This document shows positions 8,061-15,098 of a DNA stretch of 49,646 nucleotides, piece by piece (the first letter of the stretch is position 1; each line of letters starts with the position of its first letter). The notes beneath the pieces were generated by a model that was not told the DNA's origin, did no database searches, and worked only from the letters and a program-made list of their open reading frames with translations. The DNA comes from Chloroflexota bacterium (lineage in GTDB: Bacteria > Chloroflexota > Anaerolineae > SpSt-313): the NCBI GenBank assembly GCA_029553955.1, contig JAKPJZ010000239.1, positions 1-49,646 of the forward strand. Reading direction: 5' to 3'. The translations under genes and the position numbers were made by a program.

Positions 8061-9467
8061 CTAGGCACGTATTTGGTTCTTGAGCAGCGTGCTGATGAGC
8101 TCGGCACGCGAGGACACATCGTACTTGGAGTAGATGTTTCTCACGTGGGTCTTGACGGTATTCTCACTGATTATCAGCTCTGCCGCAATATCCTTGTTCG
8201 TTTTGCCGGAGAGGAGCAGTTGCAACACATCCTGTTCGCGGCCGGTCAGGGGGTCCAGCGGGTTCACCCTGCTGATAATGCTACTTTGCTGGCTTTTCGC
8301 CATGTCGGAGTACACCAACAGATAGGTGTGGCTCTTGAGCAGCATCACCAACTGACGGTTGAGCGGCGGCAGTATGACCAGGGTGACACAGATCACCGAA
8401 AGAGCGATAACCGCAGTGTTGGTATGGGAAACGCCGCTGGAAGTCATAGAGCTTCCGAGCAGCCCTCCCAGCAAGACACCGAACACATTGGCCGAAATGC
8501 AGACACCAAATGTCCTGACCGGGTACTTGCTGTACTCCAGCATCTCGCCGATGATGCTCCACCAGAACAGGTCAAAGATCCCGCAGGCACCGAGCATCAG
8601 CGTATCGACAACAAGATAACTTGCCGCAGAACGATCCAGGAGCATGAAGGAAATGAAGGAAAGCATGATCATCGCCATGCCGGCATAGAGAAAGTAAGAG
8701 CGCTTGGCCCTGACCGGCAGGTTGCGCATAGCTGCCAGCCCGGCAATGTAGGGCACAGCCCAATACCAGCTTGTCAGCCATGTGAGATGCCCAAATGCAG
8801 GGTTGAATACCTGGTACATCAGCCCCGAGTTGATGGTAAGGATCACAACAAACAGGCACAGAAGCAGCGTGGGTTCCTTCAAGCTGATAGAGACCTTCGT
8901 ACTGCTGTCATGTACCGCGGGCTCTTCTGCGACAGGCAGCAGTGCCGTGAAGACTCCTGCCAATACCAACGTGAGCAGAGACAGAGACAACCCAACAAAT
9001 GGTGACAGATGGATAGCAGCAAGGTTGATGAGGATCATCAGTATGTTGGAGTAGATCAGTACATCCGCACAGGTTTTGATGCGCGAGTTCTTGGGCGTAA
9101 AGCGCTTCAGAAAGTATCCCCAGGCAGCCACTGCACAACCGGAGGACAAGGCGCACACCACAAGAGAGCCTGTCCACAAATAGGGTGCATGACAGAAAAA
9201 GGGTATGGAGAATAGCAGGCTAATACCCATGCCATACAGCATTGTTCTCTTGGCGGCCCTTGGTGTCTTTACCACAAATCCGCAGCCAAACAAGCCCACA
9301 AAGTGTGCTATGATTGCCGGGAACACGAGCGTGGCGGAGGATACCTGAAGATAGTCCGATAGGCCATAGAGGACCTGCCCTTCAAAAACGAAGGAAAGCA
9401 GGTATGCAAACAGCAAGGAGAAGGATAGGATTGAAAGGTTGCGCGATCTCGTTGTTCCCCGGACCAT
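8061..9467 (-). CDS. LuxR-family regulator with multi-spanning membrane domain
   Basis: This 468-residue protein combines about twelve hydrophobic segments (residues 10-385, MFS-like in spacing) with a C-terminal LuxR/GerE helix-turn-helix (about 403-460) containing LTGREQDVLQLLLSGKTNKD and ISENTVKTHVRNIYSKY. Proteins with this layout are known from Actinobacteria such as Eggerthella and from some Chloroflexota, and are thought to sense small molecules at the membrane and regulate neighbouring genes directly. The start at 9467 has TAGGAG seven bases upstream; an earlier start at 9518 lacks one. Its codon use is less GC-rich than that of its neighbours, hinting at transfer. A clear terminator follows. 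The target genes are unknown. Confidence 0.85.
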   Translation of the reverse strand: MVRGTTRSRNLSILSFSLLFAYLLSFVFEGQVLYGLSDYLQVSSATLVFPAIIAHFVGLFGCGFVVKTPRAAKRTMLYGMGISLLFSIPFFCHAPYLWTGSLVVCALSSGCAVAAWGYFLKRFTPKNSRIKTCADVLIYSNILMILINLAAIHLSPFVGLSLSLLTLVLAGVFTALLPVAEEPAVHDSSTKVSISLKEPTLLLCLFVVILTINSGLMYQVFNPAFGHLTWLTSWYWAVPYIAGLAAMRNLPVRAKRSYFLYAGMAMIMLSFISFMLLDRSAASYLVVDTLMLGACGIFDLFWWSIIGEMLEYSKYPVRTFGVCISANVFGVLLGGLLGSSMTSSGVSHTNTAVIALSVICVTLVILPPLNRQLVMLLKSHTYLLVYSDMAKSQQSSIISRVNPLDPLTGREQDVLQLLLSGKTNKDIAAELIISENTVKTHVRNIYSKYDVSSRAELISTLLKNQIRA

Positions 9468-9652
9468 GGTGTCTCCTACCGTCGCTGATCGTGCTTGTGT
9501 GCATGCGAGTAGCTCCAACCCATCCAGCGCGACAAGTGGGAGAATTGCTTCTCAACGATCACGCCGTCCAGAGTCAGATAGCCGGTGAGGCCCTGCCGCT
9601 CGGCCCACAGGGCGAGGCAGCCCATGATGGCTCGCGTTGACAGCTCTCACTG

Positions 9653-11293
9653 TCACGACTTGCGCAGCACCGAGATGGCGATATTGTCGGCGTGGTCGCT
9701 GATGCGCTCCAGGTTGCGCAGCGTCTCCACAAACAGCACGTCGGCCTCCGGATGGCATATGCCCAGCTTGGTGCGGTCGAGGTGCCTCTGGCGCACGGTG
9801 AGGGCGATGTGGTCCATCTCGTCCTCCAGGGCGCAGGCCCGCCGGGCCAGCGACTGATCGCCGTTGTTGAAGGCGAGCAACGCCGTCTTGAGCGCGAGCT
9901 GGGCGTGCTGGAAGGCGTGCTCCAGGTCTTGCATGGCCTCGTCGGAGAAGGGCACCTGGTGGCGGATGCGGTCCTGGGCTGCCTCGGCCAGGTTCTCGGC
10001 ATGGTCGGCCACCCGTTCCAGGTCCACGTTGATGTTCTTGAGCTGGAAGCAGCGCCGGCGCTCCCAGTTGTCGAGGCCGCCCTCGGCAATGACGCCATCG
10101 ACAAAGCGCTCGATAGCATCGCAGAGCGGGTCGCACAGCTCGCTCTCCTGGCGCAGCACCTCGCGCGCCGCCTCATCGTCCTGGCCCACAAAGGCGCGCT
10201 CGCTCAGCGCCAACATCTGCAGGATGGTCTGGCCCATACGCTCGACCTCTTTGGCGGCCCCAGCGATGGCGATGGAGGGCACGCTGCGCAGGCGCTCGTC
10301 GATGAACTGGGCGACCCTGGGCGCCTCCTGCTCAGGCTTTTCGGGCGCGAGGCGCGTGACAAAGGCTGCGAGCGGCCTGACGAAGGGGAACAGGATGATG
10401 CTGACGCCGACGTTAAAGATGGTATGCGCGTGGGCGATCTGGCGGGCCAGGTCGGGCGAGAGGCGCTGCAGCAGGTCGGCGTAGGGGTGGATGAAGGGCA
10501 GGAAGAGGAGCACGCCCACCACATTGATCGTGATCTGGGCGAAAGAAGCGCGCCGCCCGGCGGGCGAGCTGCGCAGCGCCGCCATGAGGCCGGTGATGCA
10601 GGAGCCGATATTGGCGCCATAGATAAAGCCGATTGCCGCCGGCAGGCTGATCACGCCGCTGGCGCCCATGGCAATCACCAGGCCGGTGGTCGCCGTGCTC
10701 GACTGGATGATGCCGGTGAGGATGGTGCCTGCCGCCACGCCCAACAGCGGGCTGGTGCCCATCTGCGCCAGCCACTGCGCCACCAGGGGATGGGTCGCCA
10801 GGGGCCGGACGGTATCGGCCATGAGCTCGCGGCCCATGAACATGAGGCCAAAGCCCATCAGGATCTGCCCGTAGCGCTGCAGGCGGCGCTCCTGGCCAAA
10901 CTCGAGCATCAAAAAGCCCAGGGCCACGGCCACAAAGCGGATGTTGCCAATGTTGAACGCCACGAGTTGGCCGGTGATGGTGGTGCCGATCTCCTGGCCC
11001 AACATCACCCCGATGGCCTGCTCGAGCGTGAGCAGGTTGGCGTTGATCAAGCCCATCATCGTCACCATGAGCAGGCCGCTGCTCTGGACGATCGCTGTGG
11101 CCGTGGCCCCAAAGGCCGCCCCTTTGATGGGGTGGCTGGTGGCCCGGTCAAGCCACTGCTGGATCTTGCCGCCCGCCAGTTGCTCCATGCCCTGGCTGAG
11201 CATCCTGACGCCGAACAGGAACAGCGCCAGGCCGCCGATGACCGTCAAGAGCTCGAACACCGTCACCTCAATGCCTGTCTGGCCGGCCACCAT
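9653..11293 (-). CDS. Na/Pi cotransporter family protein with PhoU domain
   Basis: The 546-residue product matches the NptA/YjbB class of sodium-phosphate symporters or exporters. The membrane part (residues 10-320) contains the two inverted family motifs AIVQSSGLL (Gln70) and GIIQSSTATTG (around residue 200). The C-terminal 200 residues form a helical PhoU-like domain with regularly spaced acidic residues (ERMGQTILQML, NINVDLERVADHAENLAE) that probably bind metal and regulate flux. A good promoter lies at 11438-11467, leaving a leader of roughly 140 nt that contains an 18-bp inverted repeat. The small palindrome 9638-9655 overlaps the stop codon. Confidence 0.9.
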   Translation of the reverse strand: MVAGQTGIEVTVFELLTVIGGLALFLFGVRMLSQGMEQLAGGKIQQWLDRATSHPIKGAAFGATATAIVQSSGLLMVTMMGLINANLLTLEQAIGVMLGQEIGTTITGQLVAFNIGNIRFVAVALGFLMLEFGQERRLQRYGQILMGFGLMFMGRELMADTVRPLATHPLVAQWLAQMGTSPLLGVAAGTILTGIIQSSTATTGLVIAMGASGVISLPAAIGFIYGANIGSCITGLMAALRSSPAGRRASFAQITINVVGVLLFLPFIHPYADLLQRLSPDLARQIAHAHTIFNVGVSIILFPFVRPLAAFVTRLAPEKPEQEAPRVAQFIDERLRSVPSIAIAGAAKEVERMGQTILQMLALSERAFVGQDDEAAREVLRQESELCDPLCDAIERFVDGVIAEGGLDNWERRRCFQLKNINVDLERVADHAENLAEAAQDRIRHQVPFSDEAMQDLEHAFQHAQLALKTALLAFNNGDQSLARRACALEDEMDHIALTVRQRHLDRTKLGICHPEADVLFVETLRNLERISDHADNIAISVLRKS

Positions 11294-11327
11294 GCTCGTC
11301 CATGGTTGCCATGTGGTTTTGTGCTAT

Positions 11328-11411
11328 TGGTTCGCCGCATTGATCGTGACGGGCATAGCCGAGCCCTTTGTGGGCGCCGGAGGAGGCCATCAAGATCAAT
11401 GCGGCGAACCA
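11328..11411 (-). promoter_or_regulatory. 18-bp inverted repeat in the Na/Pi transporter leader
   Basis: Arms 11328-11345 and 11394-11411 are perfectly complementary (TGGTTCGCCGCATTGATC) and enclose 48 nt. With the predicted promoter at 11438-11467, the whole structure would lie in the 5' leader of the transporter mRNA, beginning about 35 nt before its ATG. A diverged half-copy (CATCAGAATCAGTGCGGC) occurs at about 11610-11627, so it may also be a repeat-element remnant. Confidence 0.6.
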
Positions 11412-11437
11412 CTATGCCCTCTCATTCTGACGGGTCC

Positions 11438-11467
11438 ATTATACTAGCAGCACTCCCCTCTGTGCAA
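11438..11467 (-). promoter_or_regulatory. Sigma70-type promoter for Na/Pi transporter
   Basis: On the minus strand TTGCAC (11467-11462) and TATAAT (11443-11438) are separated by 18 bp, giving a transcript that starts near 11430 and reads into the transporter gene. Confidence 0.65.
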
Positions 11468-11501
11468 GAATCTGCAGATATTGACTGCTTCCCCACCACA
11501 C

Positions 11502-11530
11502 TTGCATTTTCTTCCTCCCTTGCGTACACT
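11502..11530 (+). promoter_or_regulatory. Candidate promoter for the vWA/phosphatase/kinase operon
   Basis: TTGCAT (11502-11507) and TACACT (11525-11530) are 17 bp apart. The implied leader of about 190 nt contains the small hairpin GCCGCC-ACA-GGCGGC and two direct copies of GTCGTAGC. Confidence 0.5.
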
Positions 11531-11729
11531 ATGCATCAGACCAAGAGCCCATGCGAAAAGTCGTAGCATGGCCCCCCTTAGCCGCCACAGGCGGCATGGC
11601 GTCGTAGCCCATCAGAATCAGTGCGGCAGACTACTAGGCTACGCGACTCTTCAGCTCGGCTCTCAGCGCTGTGGTTGTCGGGGCTCGTTCACCATAATCA
11701 GGTCTGTCGTTGTGATGGGAGGAGACACG

Positions 11730-12464
11730 ATGGCGATGCAGAGCAACGTTCCCGAGTGGGGAGCAGTCCAACCGGCAGGCGGAACCAGATGTCTTCCGGT
11801 CTATCTGCTCCTCGACACATCGAGCAGCATGGAAGGCGCGCCCATCCAGTCTGTGCACGAAGGCCTGGGACAGTTCCAGAACGAGACAAGTCGCGACCAG
11901 TTCGCCCGCGATGTGGTCAAGGTGGGCGTCATTACCTTCGCCAGCGATGCGCAGTTGGTCACGGGTGGTCTGGTGCCTATCGCCGAGTTCCAGCCGCCGG
12001 CTCTGGTGGCTTCTGGAGTCACGCGGTTGGACCTGGCCTTCAAGGTCCTGGTGGCATCGATGGATCGGGACGTGACCAGGGGGGTAGTTGGCGGGCAGAA
12101 GGGAGACTTCAGGCCGGTGGTCTTTGTGCTCACCGACGGTAGCCCGACCAATGAAGAGGGCTACACGTCCGACGCGCTTTGGCGTCCGGCCCGTGATGCG
12201 GTCACCAACCGGCCCAAGGGCAAGCTCAAGCCCAGCCTCATCGTGTCGGTTGGCTGTGGCCCCAATGTGGACGATGGCACGCTCAAAGAGATCAGCACCG
12301 GTACAGCCTTCAAGATGGGCACCAGCCAAGCGGCCTTTGCCGCATTGTTCCAATATATCACCGCGAGCATCGTCAGTTCCGTACAGCCAGGCGCCAGCCT
12401 GGATGATACTTTGCGTGCAGCGGGGGGGCCGCCGCCCGCTTCCGATCTGTACCGCGTCCCCTGA
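11730..12464 (+). CDS. von Willebrand factor A protein (TerY/YegL-like)
   Basis: The 244-residue protein is a single cytoplasmic vWA domain. The metal-ion-dependent adhesion site is intact: DTSSSM near residue 30 and TDGSPTNE near residue 136. The stretch LPVYLLLDTSSSMEGAPIQS is close to E. coli YegL and TerY. It opens a four-gene run on the plus strand (vWA, PP2C, kinase, beta-helix), the TerY-P triad arrangement described for stress and conflict-related signalling. The ATG at 11730 follows GGGAGGAG; an in-frame upstream start at 11481 would cover repeats. In such triads the vWA protein is thought to act as a scaffold or as a substrate of the kinase-phosphatase pair. Confidence 0.85.
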   Translation: MAMQSNVPEWGAVQPAGGTRCLPVYLLLDTSSSMEGAPIQSVHEGLGQFQNETSRDQFARDVVKVGVITFASDAQLVTGGLVPIAEFQPPALVASGVTRLDLAFKVLVASMDRDVTRGVVGGQKGDFRPVVFVLTDGSPTNEEGYTSDALWRPARDAVTNRPKGKLKPSLIVSVGCGPNVDDGTLKEISTGTAFKMGTSQAAFAALFQYITASIVSSVQPGASLDDTLRAAGGPPPASDLYRVP

Positions 12465-12477
12465 AAGGCGCAAAGAC

Positions 12478-13761
12478 ATGAGTGGCTTTGTCATAGGTGA
12501 TCGGAGCCTGCGCCTTTCCGGAGATACGCACTCGGCGTGGCTCGCCAGCCATGCCCAGGTGGGGTCATACCTGGTCGTGGGCGCCAGCGCCGTCGGCCAG
12601 ATTCACCTGGCGCGTGGGCTGCCCAGGGATGACGCGTTCGCGGTGCGCTGTATGGGGCCTTGGCTGGCCGCCGCGGCCTCCGACGGTGTCGGTTCGCGAC
12701 CCCTCTCGCGCTACGGCGCCACCTACGTGGTTGAGGCCATGACCGCCCTGCTCCTGCGGCCGCTGGCTCCGCCGCTGAAGGGGGACCGGTCTGCATCCCG
12801 ATCGGGTGTGCACGCGTCCATGCCCACGGATACGGCGCCGCCCGCCCACGTTGATGAAGGGGTCCTGCGCATGTCGCGGGTCCGTGCTTCCGAGCACGGC
12901 GCGCTCGCGCTGGCAGCGGGCTTGACCGAATGGGGCCGCCGGGTGATGGGCGCGCCAAGCCCCGAGACTCTCGTTGACGTGACGCCCCCCATCATGAGGC
13001 AGGCGGCTTCGACGGGCTGGTGGCTCCCGACGCTGTCAGCAGTGGCCGGCACCCAGCCTGTGGCGGGTTCTGCCAGCCGGGCCGGCGCGCCGGCCGATGA
13101 GACCTCGCGCTCGAGCAGCGCCCTCGGGGTGCCCGCGGCCAGCGACGTGATGCGCCGCGCATTCGAGGGCACCCACGCCGGCCTGCGCGAACACGCTCAC
13201 AGCCTGGGGGTCGATCTGGCGGACCTGAGCTGCACCGCGCTGGCCCTGCTGCTCAACCTTGAGACCGGCACTGGCGTGGTTGGGCAGATTGGGGATGGCG
13301 CCATTATGGGGCTGACGGCGCGTGGCAACGTGCGCCGGCTCGTCGAGGCTGTAGATACCGAGGACCCCCAAGCCACCTACACCATCAGCCGCCCCGATTT
13401 CCTCAAATACTACACGCCCCAACTGGTCGAACAGCCGGATGCCGATCGCTTGCTGGCTGTGTTTGTGATGACCGATGGCCTCTCTGGCGATCTGCTGTAC
13501 TCGGCCGACACCGGGGCGCTGCAGAATTGGGCGCAGGCCGTCAGGCACAATCTACTCTGCTCGCCCAGCCCTGCTCAGGCCGCCAGCGGTATGCTGAACT
13601 GGCTGGCGACCTACCATGTCAAAGGGAGCTGGGATGACCGCACGCTCGTGGTGATCACAAGGATGGGAAACGCCGATGGCGACAGTAACCCTGCTTCCGG
13701 GGGGGCGGAACCTGCCGGGGCAAATCACAGTGAGCGATCAACCGGCACATCAGGGGGGTGA
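12478..13761 (+). CDS. PP2C-family serine/threonine phosphatase
   Basis: The 427-residue product shows the metal-binding PP2C motifs in order: SDGVGSRPLSRYGA (Asp69-Gly70), then QIGDGAIMG, MTDGLSGD and WDDRTLVVI near the C-terminus. It should remove phosphate from Ser/Thr on partners of the adjacent kinase. Between the first and second motif there is an insertion of about 100 residues (about 95-220), rich in Ser, Ala, Pro and Thr, that is absent from compact PP2C enzymes such as YegK. The start lies 13 bases after the vWA stop. The last 30 residues are low complexity and overlap the kinase gene by 86 bp. Confidence 0.85.
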   Translation: MSGFVIGDRSLRLSGDTHSAWLASHAQVGSYLVVGASAVGQIHLARGLPRDDAFAVRCMGPWLAAAASDGVGSRPLSRYGATYVVEAMTALLLRPLAPPLKGDRSASRSGVHASMPTDTAPPAHVDEGVLRMSRVRASEHGALALAAGLTEWGRRVMGAPSPETLVDVTPPIMRQAASTGWWLPTLSAVAGTQPVAGSASRAGAPADETSRSSSALGVPAASDVMRRAFEGTHAGLREHAHSLGVDLADLSCTALALLLNLETGTGVVGQIGDGAIMGLTARGNVRRLVEAVDTEDPQATYTISRPDFLKYYTPQLVEQPDADRLLAVFVMTDGLSGDLLYSADTGALQNWAQAVRHNLLCSPSPAQAASGMLNWLATYHVKGSWDDRTLVVITRMGNADGDSNPASGGAEPAGANHSERSTGTSGG

Positions 13762-15058
13762 GGGGGTCGTCTATTTCAGCGCCGACGGCGGTTACGTCGT
13801 GAAGACCTATCACCGCCCTCCACCCGATAAACGCAAGCTCCTGCAATATGTGATCGACCTGGGGCGGAACCTGGGAGATGATGAGCAGTACCTTGCCTGG
13901 CCCCTCGGCATTGTGGACAAGGTCAACGGCACCTCGACCGTCGGCGTGGTTACGCGGCGTGTCCCATCGTCGCATGCCCCGCTCTACAGGTTCATCTACA
14001 GCCCCGTGGATGCCGCCGAACAGTTTCAGATGGGCCGGAGCTGGCTCGAGTACGTCAAGATGGCGCGGGGCACGGCTGCCGCGGTCCGCACCATCCACGG
14101 GAAGGGCATGGCTCACGCCGATGTGCATTTCAAGAACTTTTTGGCCAATCCGGTATCTGGTGAGGTGGTGCTGATCGACCTCGATGGCCTGGTCGTCAAA
14201 GGCTTCACCCCGCCACAGGTCATGGGCATGCCAGGGTTCATCGCGCCCGAAGTGCTCATGGGGCGTGCCAGGCCCGACGAGCTTACCGATCGGCACAGCC
14301 TGGCTGTATTGGTGCTGTGGATCCTCCTTCTGCGCAATGTGATGATGAGCCAACAGTGCTACGATCCTGATGACCCGCTGCGCGACGATTGGCTCGGGTT
14401 CGGAGAGTATGCCTGCTTCAGCGAAAACCCGACGGACCGGCGCAACTGGGTGCCCACTATCGGCACCCCCCTCTACCGCCGCGGCGCCCTCTCCTACAAG
14501 GTGCTGACGCCAGAGCTGCAAAAGCTCGCGGAACAGGCGCTCATCGCAGGGTTGCGCGATCCGGCCAAACGCCCCCAGGCGCCGGCCTGGGAGCGGGCGC
14601 TGGCAGAAGCCTACGATCTGCTGGCGGTGTGTGCTACCTGCCACCAGTCGTTCTTCTACCCCTACTCGGTGCAACCGGCGCCTCGCCGTCAGTGTCCCTT
14701 CTGCGGCACGGGCATGCGCGCACCCTTCCCCATCCTGCTGGAGCTGCTCGAAGAACGCGCCAAGGGGACGTTTGTGCCTGTCCGTCCCGTGATCCTGGGC
14801 AACGGCTATCCTCTCTTTGCCGATCTGACAGAGCCAGGGCGGCTGCCACCGTTCACGCGCCGCGGCGTGCCCGTTATCGGCCAGGTGGCGTGGGATACTC
14901 GGGGAAACGTATACCGCCTGATCAATCACAGCGACACAGCCTGGATGCTCATCGCCGGAGGAAGCGGACTGGTGCGGCGAGGCGAGTCGGTAGCCCTCCG
15001 CCGCGGTGTGTTGCTGGGCTTTGGCCACGGCAAGCGCTTGGCTCGCATCATCGAATAG
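13676..15058 (+). CDS. Protein kinase-like protein with C-terminal zinc ribbon (YegI-like)
   Basis: This 460-residue protein has a divergent eukaryote-type kinase fold: glycine loop GGEGVVY (28-33), Lys43 in YVVKTY, catalytic loop HADVHFKNF (Asp149, Asn154) and metal-binding LIDLDG (Asp168). An APE-like segment GFIAPEVL follows at about 187-194. After the kinase (about 317-345) comes a zinc ribbon CATC...CPFC (Cys319, 322, 340, 343), then about 115 residues of beta-rich sequence. No membrane segment is visible, so it should be cytoplasmic. It is the kinase of the vWA-PP2C-kinase triad. The long overlap with the phosphatase gene suggests coupled translation. Confidence 0.85.
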   Translation: MATVTLLPGGRNLPGQITVSDQPAHQGGEGVVYFSADGGYVVKTYHRPPPDKRKLLQYVIDLGRNLGDDEQYLAWPLGIVDKVNGTSTVGVVTRRVPSSHAPLYRFIYSPVDAAEQFQMGRSWLEYVKMARGTAAAVRTIHGKGMAHADVHFKNFLANPVSGEVVLIDLDGLVVKGFTPPQVMGMPGFIAPEVLMGRARPDELTDRHSLAVLVLWILLLRNVMMSQQCYDPDDPLRDDWLGFGEYACFSENPTDRRNWVPTIGTPLYRRGALSYKVLTPELQKLAEQALIAGLRDPAKRPQAPAWERALAEAYDLLAVCATCHQSFFYPYSVQPAPRRQCPFCGTGMRAPFPILLELLEERAKGTFVPVRPVILGNGYPLFADLTEPGRLPPFTRRGVPVIGQVAWDTRGNVYRLINHSDTAWMLIAGGSGLVRRGESVALRRGVLLGFGHGKRLARIIE

Positions 15059-15098
15059 CAGAACGGTTCACTGGCCGCTGTCATGCGGGGGGCAGACC

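Noticed and set aside
9638..9655. Terminator for the Na/Pi transporter gene
   Set aside because: Only a 6-bp stem overlapping the stop codon with no T-run; too weak to call.
9692..11566. Long plus-strand open frame (624 codons) opposite the Na/Pi transporter
   Set aside because: His/Gln/Asp/Ala-rich shadow without motifs; the opposite strand encodes an intact family member with promoter.
13655..15028. Minus-strand open frame of 457 codons opposite the kinase gene
   Set aside because: The plus strand shows all kinase motifs; the antisense product has no recognisable domain.
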